This document shows positions 7,872-12,335 of a DNA stretch of 12,335 nt, piece after piece (position 1 is the stretch's first letter; every line of letters starts with the position of its first letter). Both the position numbers and the translations under genes were made by a program. The notes under the pieces were generated by a model. It saw nothing but the letters and a program-made list of their open reading frames with translations. It was not told where the DNA came from and searched no databases. The DNA is taken from NCBI GenBank assembly GCA_002782345.1, contig PFHO01000028.1, positions 1-12,335 on the forward strand, in the 5' to 3' direction. Origin of the DNA: Candidatus Moranbacteria bacterium CG_4_8_14_3_um_filter_34_16 (GTDB lineage: Bacteria; Patescibacteriota; Minisyncoccia; Moranbacterales; UBA2206).

Positions 7872-8693
7872 TTATTCTAACGGACTTTTAATTTTTCTTA
7901 AAGCTGGATTTGTAACTTTGGTATAAATTTGAGTCGTTCTAATGTTAGCATGACCAAGCAATTTTTGCACATATCTGACATCTACGCCATTTTCCAAAAG
8001 GTGTGTGGCAAAACTATGACGAAGCGAATGGAAAGTCGCATCCTTTTTTATCCTTGCCTTTCTCATGGCATTTTTAAAAACTTTTTGCGCCGTTCTTTCG
8101 GTTAGTTTTCCTCCGTGATTACTTTCAAATACCAAGTCATCACCTTTCATATCAATAATTATTTTTTTCAAATCTTCTTTTAATTTTTCCGGAAAAATAG
8201 TCAATCTATCTTTTTTTCCTTTGGCATTTTTAATATGAATTGTTAGCTCTTCTATATTTATATCTTTTGTTTTCAAATTTATCGCTTCACTTACTCGTAG
8301 CCCCGCACTATACGAAAGAGCCATTAACAATTTATGTTTTTTATTTTCAATTGAATTTATTATTTTTTCAATTTCATTTCTGGATAGAACTACTGGCAAT
8401 TTGTTTGGAGTCTTGGCAAATTTTATATCAATTCCAGCATTACTCTTCATAATTTTCCGATAAAAATATTTAATAGCTTGGAGATACAAATTTATTGTTT
8501 GCGATGATTGTTGGCGAGTTTGTTTTTCCAGTAAATATCTTTTAATGAAATTAATTTTCGGTTCTTTTTTGATAACTTTTATATACTTAAAATAATCAGT
8601 TAAACAGCCTATATAACTTTCAATTGTCCGCGGGCTGTAATTTCGCAGTTTTAGTTCATCTTTGATTTTTTGCAGAAGCTCTTTGAGATTCAT
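7872..8693 (-). CDS. Tyrosine recombinase (Xer/integrase family), possible cassette integrase
   Basis: Site-specific recombinase acting through a covalent phosphotyrosine. The 273 residues comprise an N-terminal SAM-like DNA-binding domain (about 1-85, with RNYSPRTIESYIGCLTDYFKYI) and a catalytic domain. All catalytic residues are present: Arg133 (AGLRVSEA), Lys158 (AKGKKDR), His222 and Arg225 (HSLRHSFATHLL), His248 (LLGHAN) and nucleophile Tyr257 (TTQIYTKV). The protein ends KIKSPLE, similar to the RSPLD end of integron IntI proteins. The extra segment that marks true IntI, after the beta-hairpin lysine, is absent, so by sequence it is XerA/XerD-like. It is divergent from the repeat and cassette region starting near 8805, which is the integron arrangement, yet it is also linked to lepA. 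It may be the cassette integrase or the host Xer; I cannot decide from sequence alone. Confidence 0.93.
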   Translation of the reverse strand: MNLKELLQKIKDELKLRNYSPRTIESYIGCLTDYFKYIKVIKKEPKINFIKRYLLEKQTRQQSSQTINLYLQAIKYFYRKIMKSNAGIDIKFAKTPNKLPVVLSRNEIEKIINSIENKKHKLLMALSYSAGLRVSEAINLKTKDINIEELTIHIKNAKGKKDRLTIFPEKLKEDLKKIIIDMKGDDLVFESNHGGKLTERTAQKVFKNAMRKARIKKDATFHSLRHSFATHLLENGVDVRYVQKLLGHANIRTTQIYTKVTNPALRKIKSPLE

Positions 8694-8735
8694 AAAAAAT
8701 ATGTTATATTTATCTCATAAATTAACAACAGCTAA

Positions 8736-8764
8736 ATTATACTAAAAGTTCGCATAATATGCAA
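8736..8764 (-). promoter_or_regulatory. Candidate promoter of the tyrosine recombinase
   Basis: On the minus strand a perfect -10 TATAAT (8736-8741) lies 17 bp from a weak -35 TTGCAT (8759-8764). The spacer contains the first 13-bp direct repeat, so a recombinase bound there could repress its own gene. A 9-bp inverted repeat, ATACTAAAA/TTTTAGTAT (8739-8747, 8766-8774), covers the same site. An overlapping rightward -10 (TATACT, 8738-8743) could start array transcription, but its -35 is poor. Confidence 0.5.
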
Positions 8765-8804
8765 ATTTTAGTATTTATTCAACAAAAAGTTCGCATATAA
8801 ACTA
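8744..8804. repeat. attI-like region: two 13-bp direct repeats before the first junction
   Basis: AAAAGTTCGCATA occurs at 8744-8756 and again at 8785-8797, 41 bp apart. The second copy ends 7 bp before the first GTT junction at 8805. The class 1 integron attI site also has two direct repeats bound by IntI next to its core site. Between the copies lies the palindrome GCATA-A-TATGC (8752-8762). The role is inferred. Confidence 0.55.
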
Positions 8805-8982
8805 GTTGTAACGAAATGTCGCTTTGCTCCATTTCGTTACAACGTACGCGGATATGCTCTTGGGCTATTAAATTGAATGTAGATTTGATACAATAAAAAG
8901 CAAAGCGACACATCGTACAACAGCAGATATGCGGCTAGACGCCCAAACCCCCTTCGGGGGCTTCGCATATCCGCGTACGTTA
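8805..8982 (+). repeat. 178-bp structured repeat A, copy 1 (attC-like)
   Basis: Copy 1 of an element repeated at 11959-12138 with about 97% identity. A 14-bp hairpin, GTTGTAACGAAATG (8805-8818) with its complement at 8830-8843, is followed by a 17-bp inverted repeat: AACGTACGCGGATATGC (8841-8857) and its complement at 8965-8981. The latter begins with AAC and ends with GTT, as attC sites do, and spans 141 bp. Inside are a TTGGGC/GCCCAA pair (8860-8865, 8941-8946) and a CCCCC-TTC-GGGGG hairpin (8948-8960). The hairpin loop TGTCGCTTTGCT (8817-8828) is complementary to AGCAAAGCGACA (8899-8910), so an alternative or pseudoknot fold is possible. No conserved frame runs through it. Confidence 0.9.
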
Positions 8983-9007
8983 TCTGAAATAAAAAAATCT
9001 CTTTTAT

Positions 9008-9013
9008 TATAAA
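9008..9013 (+). promoter_or_regulatory. Possible -10 box for the kinase cassette gene
   Basis: TATAAA at 9008-9013 lies 14 nt before the ATG at 9028. The expected -35 position falls on the cassette-start motif TGAAAT (8985-8990), a weak match. The same spacing to GAAAT is seen before the 11066 gene. Confidence 0.3.
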
Positions 9014-9027
9014 AATTACTTTAGGCT

Positions 9028-9654
9028 ATGATATATCTAATTGGCGGTCCTCCAAAATGCGGAAAAACAACATTAGCGAAAACATTATCAAAATCATTGG
9101 GAATACCTTGGGTTTCTACCGATACTCTTCAATGTGTCATCAAGCCGTACATGAATAAAAAGACTATTTCAAAAAAATTTCCTACAAACTACCAGCGCGG
9201 TAATAATAATGACGAAAAATACTCTAAATTTTCATCAAAAGAAATCATTAAAGCCTATCAGCAACAGGCAAAAACTATTTACGAGGCAGTGAATATGTTC
9301 ACGGTTTGTGAACTTACTGACGGCAATGATTTTATTATCGAGGGATATCATATTGAGCCGGAACTTGCTTCCGAACTAAACTTGAAATATCCGGAGAAAA
9401 TTAAGAGTATTTTTCTCGTAAAGTTTGACAAGATAAAATTCGTTCGCGATATCAAGAAAAGTTCGACCCCAAACGATTGGATAATTGCGAGAACAAACAA
9501 AGATGAGACTTATCAGAAAATCGCAAATATGATCTGTGAATACGGAAATTTTTTAAAAAAAGAATCTGAAAAGTACGGCTTTAAAGTTTTAAATATGGAC
9601 AATGATTTTGATAATCAGATTAAGGAAGCTAGGGATTATTTAACGACCGCCTAA
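9028..9654 (+). CDS. P-loop kinase-like NTPase of unknown substrate
   Basis: A 208-residue cytoplasmic protein beginning MIYLIGGPPKCGKTTLAKTL, with Walker A GPPKCGKT at residues 7-14 directly after the first beta strand, as in small-molecule kinases. VSTDTLQ about 20 residues later fits the Walker A-following acidic position of nucleoside or phosphoglycerate-type kinases. DFIIEGYHIEPELASEL resembles the 2-phosphoglycerate kinase and zeta-toxin-like IIEG motif. IFLVKFDKIKFVRDI resembles the later strand of the P-loop kinase fold. No signal peptide or membrane segment is visible. The substrate cannot be named; relatives include metabolite kinases, antibiotic phosphotransferases and toxin-type kinases. 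It is the only gene of proposed cassette 2, oriented away from the recombinase, as cassette genes usually are. An IS110 transposase lies tail-to-tail 45 bp after its stop. Confidence 0.8.
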   Translation: MIYLIGGPPKCGKTTLAKTLSKSLGIPWVSTDTLQCVIKPYMNKKTISKKFPTNYQRGNNNDEKYSKFSSKEIIKAYQQQAKTIYEAVNMFTVCELTDGNDFIIEGYHIEPELASELNLKYPEKIKSIFLVKFDKIKFVRDIKKSSTPNDWIIARTNKDETYQKIANMICEYGNFLKKESEKYGFKVLNMDNDFDNQIKEARDYLTTA

Positions 9655-9699
9655 AATAATTTATATAGCAGTGGAGATTTTTTTACATCCGATAACTAA

Positions 9700-10665
9700 C
9701 TATATCCCTGTCAACCCCCTTCGATCTTGGAAGGGGGTGTTGTTTTTCCAGACCGCATAGATGACATTAGCCATCTTGTGCATTGTGGCTACCAGAGCCA
9801 CTTTGTAAGGTTTTCCTTCGCTCCTTTTCTTTTGAAAGAAATCCTGGAATATATTGGGTCGCAGTACCGCCACACTGCAAGCATTGTACAATCGGGTTCG
9901 AAGAATCTTGTTGCCACGCTTGGAAATATACCCTTTGCCGTTGATACTGGTTCCTGATTTGTGCACCCTGGAATCCAATCCAATGTAGGCGATGAGTTTT
10001 TGAGAAAATGGAAATCGGGAAACATTGCCCACTTCCGAGATAAAACTGACGGCCGTAATCGGTCCGACTCCGGGAATGGTTTGCAAAAGTTTCTGTTCGG
10101 CCTTTCGATATTCTTTCAGTTCTTTTTCCAATTTTTCAATTTCTACCGAAACAGATTTGTTTAATCTATGATTAGCTTTGGAAACGGAAATATCCAAGTT
10201 CTTTTCTTTGTATTCCAGTGATTTTTGCTGGAGATTTAGCACATTTTTCATATTGGACAAATTATCCCTCAGACGCACCAGACTTTTAAGCGTCAGCATT
10301 TCCGGCGTATCGATGAATTCGTATCCGGCACCGTTTAACGTACAATATCTTACCAGACTGGCATCTTTGCAATCATTCTTCACTCTTCGGAGCGTCGTTT
10401 GGTTTTGTTTTTTGGTAATTAGCGGGTTAATCACCTTAACGGTAAATCCAGCTTGGGTTAATTTGTGAGATAATGGCAAGTGATATATTCCGGTGGATTC
10501 CAATCCGATAATTGTTTGGTCTTTTTTGAAGTTGTTTTTATTGAGATACTTCTCAAATATTTTTATCCCGCGCTTGTCGTTTTGAAAAAGTTTTGACTGA
10601 TCTTGTTCATTAAAAGAAGCGTAAAAATCGACTTTACTGACATCAATACCAATAATATTACTCAT
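9700..10665 (-). CDS. IS110-family transposase (DEDD recombinase)
   Basis: RNA-guided recombinase that moves its element through a circular intermediate. The 321 residues begin with the RuvC-like DEDD domain: Asp8 (GIDVSKVDF), Glu56 (GLESTGIYH), Asp98 and Asp101 (KNDCKDASL). A coiled-coil-like helical linker spans about 125-195. The C-terminal transposase-20-type domain opens with IPGVGPITAVSFISEVGNV (197-215). It includes KSGTS, whose Ser237 is my candidate for the catalytic serine of this family, and GYISKRGNKILRTRLY. All key residues are present and the frame is intact, so it may be active. It is the only gene here stopping with TAG and its base composition differs from its neighbours, consistent with recent arrival. 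It converges on the kinase gene. Confidence 0.93.
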   Translation of the reverse strand: MSNIIGIDVSKVDFYASFNEQDQSKLFQNDKRGIKIFEKYLNKNNFKKDQTIIGLESTGIYHLPLSHKLTQAGFTVKVINPLITKKQNQTTLRRVKNDCKDASLVRYCTLNGAGYEFIDTPEMLTLKSLVRLRDNLSNMKNVLNLQQKSLEYKEKNLDISVSKANHRLNKSVSVEIEKLEKELKEYRKAEQKLLQTIPGVGPITAVSFISEVGNVSRFPFSQKLIAYIGLDSRVHKSGTSINGKGYISKRGNKILRTRLYNACSVAVLRPNIFQDFFQKKRSEGKPYKVALVATMHKMANVIYAVWKNNTPFQDRRGLTGI

Positions 10666-10703
10666 ATGTTTGAAATTTTATTTTAAATTAGGTAAAATGT
10701 ACT

Positions 10704-10733
10704 AAGAGAAAAGAAGAGAGAAGAAAAGAGAAA
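10704..10733 (+). other. 30-nt homopurine tract upstream of the transposase
   Basis: All thirty bases are A or G on the + strand (mixed AGAGAA and AAGAAA words), so the minus strand is pure pyrimidine. It lies between the transposase start and the structured stem-loop. Its role is unknown. Confidence 0.6.
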
Positions 10734-10742
10734 TCAGGTGGC

Positions 10743-10863
10743 AGCTTGTCGTCTCTTTGAAAAGTGGAAAGCAGGTTCATTGGTTATACGGAGTATTCTG
10801 CCCAAAGCAGAATCTCCAACTAACTTATCCGCCTTTTTAGGCTTTTCAAGGAGACTACAGGTT
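10743..10863 (+). ncRNA. Candidate structured RNA of the IS110 element (bridge-RNA-like)
   Basis: A long imperfect rod: arm 10743-10764 pairs with 10842-10863 in 21 pairs with one mismatch. The apex is a hairpin, GGAGTATTCTG (10790-10800) with CAGAATCTCC (10808-10817), with one bulged T. Internal loops lie between, with short AAAG/CTTT and GGTTA/TAACT pairs. Internal loops in a stem are the layout of IS110 bridge RNAs. The three wobble pairs in the base stem are G-U only if the + strand is transcribed and become C-A on the minus strand, which is opposite to the expected transposase-strand RNA. Strand and function are therefore open. Confidence 0.45.
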
Positions 10864-10870
10864 AAGCGAC

Positions 10871-11010
10871 GAGGTATCAGATTTGATCCTCAACACGGCA
10901 TACGCAGTTCCCCTGTTCTATCTTTATTCTATCTTATATTTGTATTATATGAACACGGCATATCCAAAATTGCTCCTAACCGTCGCAACTTCGGATCATC
11001 CCGATACGTT
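10871..11010 (+). repeat. Possible degenerate attC-like end of the kinase cassette
   Basis: GTATC (10874-10878) and GATCC (10885-10889) pair in nested order with GGATC (10993-10997) and GATAC (11003-11007). This gives two short stems separated by 5-6 nt spacers, followed by the junction core GTT at 11008. The span of 140 bp is close to the 141 bp of repeat A. The motif AACACGGCATA occurs twice inside (10892-10902, 10952-10962), and GCATATCC (10958-10965) also occurs in the right arm of repeat A. The pairs are short and chance is not excluded. Confidence 0.35.
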
Positions 11011-11051
11011 GTAACGAAATAATTCATAATTGCCTTTATAATATTTATAAT
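11008..11051 (+). promoter_or_regulatory. Cassette junction and possible promoter before the Bax inhibitor-1-like gene
   Basis: GTTGTAACGAAAT (11008-11020) matches the left arm of repeat A and marks a proposed cassette border. Two TATAAT boxes follow (11037-11042 and 11046-11051), 24 and 15 nt before the ATG at 11066. No good -35 is present; ACGAAA sits at the right distance for the first box. Confidence 0.4.
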
Positions 11052-11065
11052 TTAATCTAAAAACT

Positions 11066-11809
11066 ATGTTTGACATTTTATTCGCTCGTACATTCATTAT
11101 TGTTGGTAGTATGTTAATAATTACTGCTATAACATCTCGTATAAACAAAGAGTTTGAAACCGCAAAAGAAATGTTGATAACCATTATCGGAACCTTTGCT
11201 TTCTTATTTGCAATAATTTTCTTTTCAGATATTTATCCACTTAATCTTTTGCTGGTCGCCATTTTTTCAGCCTTAATTGGATGGCAGATCGGACCGACTA
11301 TAGAACATTTTGGAAAAAGATTTAAACAAAGAAAATATTTAAAAAGTCGTGGGATTATTATAAAAAAAGGACAAGAAATCACTGATGAGCAAAAAAAGGA
11401 ATTTGAACAATCTTTTGATGCTAATCAATATCATCAAGAATGGCACAATGTTGTTTTTCAGGCATTGTTTGCTACAGCAGTTGCCGTGTTTGCTACAGCA
11501 GGAACAGTATTTTTAACAAGCATTGATTTCAGTTTTCTTGGTGGTTTTTTGATCATTTCTTTGATCATGTTAGTTATAATGGGACTTTTAAATATTTTCC
11601 TTTTCCGTTCAGCAATCTTTTCACTTGTTAGGGCATATATCGGAGCTGTAATTTTTACTCTGTACTTACTTTATGATTTTGATAGGCTGGAAAAAATGGC
11701 TGGAAATGAATCTTGGGGTGCAGCAATTGATATTGCAGTAAATATCTACCTTGATATTATCAATTTGTTTTTAGATCTATTAGAAATTCTCTCAGAATCA
11801 GATCAATAA
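11066..11809 (+). CDS. Bax inhibitor-1 (BI-1/YccA, TMBIM) family membrane protein
   Basis: Integral membrane protein of 247 residues. Hydrophobic segments lie at about 5-23, 37-53, 58-78, 129-151, 157-179 and 189-205, with a seventh, semi-polar C-terminal segment at 222-243. The end of the protein is the clearest family mark: YDFDRLEKM (203-211) and the IYLDIINLFLDLL motif (228-239) are typical of BI-1 proteins. FQALFATAVAVFATAGTVFL and the following GGFLIISLIMLVIMGLLNIFLF fit the middle helices. Family members act as pH-sensitive calcium leak channels or modulate membrane proteases, but the role here is unknown. An extra charged, probably cytoplasmic loop of about 48 residues lies between helices 3 and 4 (80-128). 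It is the only gene of proposed cassette 3, followed directly by the attC-like repeat B. Confidence 0.82.
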   Translation: MFDILFARTFIIVGSMLIITAITSRINKEFETAKEMLITIIGTFAFLFAIIFFSDIYPLNLLLVAIFSALIGWQIGPTIEHFGKRFKQRKYLKSRGIIIKKGQEITDEQKKEFEQSFDANQYHQEWHNVVFQALFATAVAVFATAGTVFLTSIDFSFLGGFLIISLIMLVIMGLLNIFLFRSAIFSLVRAYIGAVIFTLYLLYDFDRLEKMAGNESWGAAIDIAVNIYLDIINLFLDLLEILSESDQ

Positions 11810-11837
11810 ATAGGGCAATTATGAAATACGATCGCCT

Positions 11838-11961
11838 AAAACGCAGTATGTGGCTACAGTTTGCTACGTTTCACTCCGCAAACTCCCGCCCATATTCACT
11901 GGCTGTAACGCACTGCGTGCGATATTATACAGCCAGTGAATATCGCATACTGCGTAACGTT
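11838..11961 (+). repeat. Structured inverted repeat B (attC-like, cloverleaf)
   Basis: The outer stem ACGCAGTATG (11841-11850) pairs perfectly with CATACTGCGT (11946-11955). Inside are a 7-bp hairpin AGTTTGC/GCAAACT (11858-11864, 11878-11884) and a perfect 16-bp inverted repeat starting ATATTCACTGG (11892-11907 with 11928-11943). The 20-nt loop of the latter holds a small palindrome, ACGCA-C-TGCGT. The left end starts with AAC and the right end runs into AACGTT at the 11959 junction. The right end resembles that of repeat A (CGCATA..., then ACGTT), though the overall sequence differs. It begins about 30 bp after the preceding gene. Confidence 0.8.
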
Positions 11962-12138
11962 GTAGCGAAATGTCGCTTTGCTCCATTTCGTTACAACGTA
12001 CGCGGATATGTTCTTGGGCTATTAAATTGAATGTAGATTTGATACAAAAAAAAGCAAAGCGACACATCGCGTACAACAGCAGATATGTGGCTAGACGCCC
12101 AAACCCCCTTCGGGGGCTTCGCATATCCGCGTACGTTA
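11959..12138 (+). repeat. 180-bp structured repeat A, copy 2 (attC-like)
   Basis: Direct repeat of 8805-8982, differing by four substitutions and a 2-bp insertion (GC at about 12069-12070). The hairpin arms, the outer inverted repeat (11995-12011 with 12121-12137, one pair now G-T) and the 12-nt complementarity between 11971-11982 and 12053-12064 are kept. A substitution in one copy removes a stop codon and the indel shifts frame, so conservation is of structure, not of a protein. It ends in GTTAGGC (12135-12141), an exact match to the integron core GTTRRRY. Confidence 0.9.
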
Positions 12139-12335
12139 GGCGAAATAAATTTTTTATCTTAGTGAGAATTTAAAGTTTTGTGATTTGAATGAGGGCAGAA
12201 AATTTGATTTTTAATTTATTTATATAGGGGTAAAAGGTGTTTTCTCCCTGCCTGCCGGCAGGCAGGCGCTACGCTATGAAAACGATTTATTTATAAGGGG
12301 AAGTGACCAATCCCAGCTATACTAAACCAGTACCT
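12139..12335. other. A+T-rich end of window, possible next cassette, no firm gene
   Basis: The first bases continue the cassette-start motif (GGCGAAATAAAT). No frame of useful length is seen. A GTG at 12303 opens 11 codons that run off the window (reading TNPSYTKPVP after the start) with AAGGGGAA just before it; it could be the start of a gene, but cannot be judged. Confidence 0.3.
12247..12266. repeat. Perfect 20-bp G+C-rich palindrome
   Basis: CCTGCCTGCC followed directly by its reverse complement GGCAGGCAGG, in otherwise A+T-rich DNA. Without a loop or T tract it is not a normal terminator. Similar G+C palindromes are, from memory, dispersed in some CPR genomes; this could not be checked here. 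Confidence 0.75.

Larger units (their letters stand above)
9690..10870 (-). mobile_element. IS110-family insertion sequence, boundaries approximate
   Basis: The element contains one transposase gene and, upstream of its start, about 200 bp of structured non-coding DNA. This matches the IS110 group, which carries its guide (bridge) RNA in the non-coding end before the transposase. IS110 elements lack long terminal inverted repeats and make little or no target duplication, so the ends cannot be fixed here. The region looks richer in G+C than its neighbours. A 9-bp stem ACCCCCTTC/GAAGGGGGT (9715-9739) overlaps the 3' end of the transposase gene. An insertion into a cassette would match the known attC preference of some relatives. 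Confidence 0.6.
8805..12137 (+). mobile_element. Integron-like cassette array (proposed)
   Basis: Five GTT junctions, each with GAAAT 4-5 nt after the core, mark proposed cassette borders at 8805, 8979, 11008, 11959 and 12135. Proposed cassettes: 8806-8979 (no gene), 8980-11008 (kinase plus an inserted IS110 element), 11009-11959 (Bax inhibitor-1-like protein), 11960-12135 (no gene), and one starting at 12136. The last four junctions are preceded by AC and follow inverted-repeat regions like attC sites; the first, next to the recombinase, is not, as expected of attI. Only the last junction (GTTAGGC) fully matches the classical GTTRRRY core. Cassette genes are co-oriented and divergent from the recombinase. 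Confidence 0.55.

Noticed and set aside
9789..10025. Alternative frames within the IS110 transposase
   Set aside because: They are shadows of the intact transposase frame, which carries all conserved motifs.
10861..10867. GTTAAGC as an additional integron core site
   Set aside because: It matches GTTRRRY, but that pattern is expected about a dozen times per strand by chance in this window, and neither GAAAT nor a preceding AC is present.
10738..11022. 94-codon + strand frame from a GTG
   Set aside because: It runs through the structured stem-loop and the junction motif, has no domain-like pattern, and its last codons are simply the GTTGTAACGAAAT repeat.
8805..12138. CRISPR array as an explanation of the repeats
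   Set aside because: Only two near-identical copies 3 kb apart, each about 180 bp with genes between, and no short regular repeat-spacer pattern or cas genes.
11821..12173. Overlapping short frames on both strands across repeats B and A
   Set aside because: They read through inverted repeats. Between the two copies of repeat A a stop is lost and a 2-bp indel shifts frame, so no protein is conserved.

Overview
The window looks like a chromosomal segment of a Candidate Phyla Radiation (Patescibacteria, probably parcubacterial) bacterium. This is inferred from the A+T-rich sequence, short intergenic gaps, the divergence and order of the housekeeping genes, and a low-complexity insert inside LepA that resembles CPR intergenic repeat DNA. 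No database search was possible. The standard bacterial code fits: no frame needs UGA as a sense codon. All intact host-type genes stop with TAA; only the IS transposase uses TAG.

Left part (1-8693), housekeeping. On the + strand are cysS (cysteinyl-tRNA synthetase), a tRNA-dihydrouridine synthase, speD (S-adenosylmethionine decarboxylase, split by a one-base frameshift), dnaB (replicative helicase) and recR (recombination mediator). A bidirectional hairpin terminator at about 5457-5482 separates recR from a convergent minus-strand group: a tyrosine recombinase gene, lepA starting 4 nt after it, and rplU (ribosomal protein L21) with its own near-consensus promoter.

Right part (8694-12335), accessory. 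To the right of the tyrosine recombinase, and divergent from it, lies what I read as an integron-like cassette array. It has a putative attI-like region with two 13-bp direct repeats (8744-8756, 8785-8797). Five junctions follow, each with a GTT core and a GAAAT motif 4-5 nt later (8805, 8979, 11008, 11959, 12135). Each of the last four is preceded by AC and ends an attC-like structured region. Two of these regions are near-identical 178-180 bp structured repeats (8805-8982 and 11959-12138) and one is a different cloverleaf-like inverted repeat (about 11838-11961). The cassettes carry + strand genes for a P-loop kinase-like protein and a Bax inhibitor-1-family membrane protein. An IS110-family element has inserted next to the kinase gene. 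A long imperfect stem-loop upstream of its transposase is a candidate IS-associated RNA.

Working model (inference): the recombinase at 7872-8693 lacks the insertion typical of IntI but may act on the array beside it. Structured cassette ends, divergent integrase, attI-like direct repeats, co-oriented cassette genes and an IS110-family insertion together match integron organisation. The alternative is that this is a host Xer recombinase that happens to sit beside a repeat-rich accessory island.
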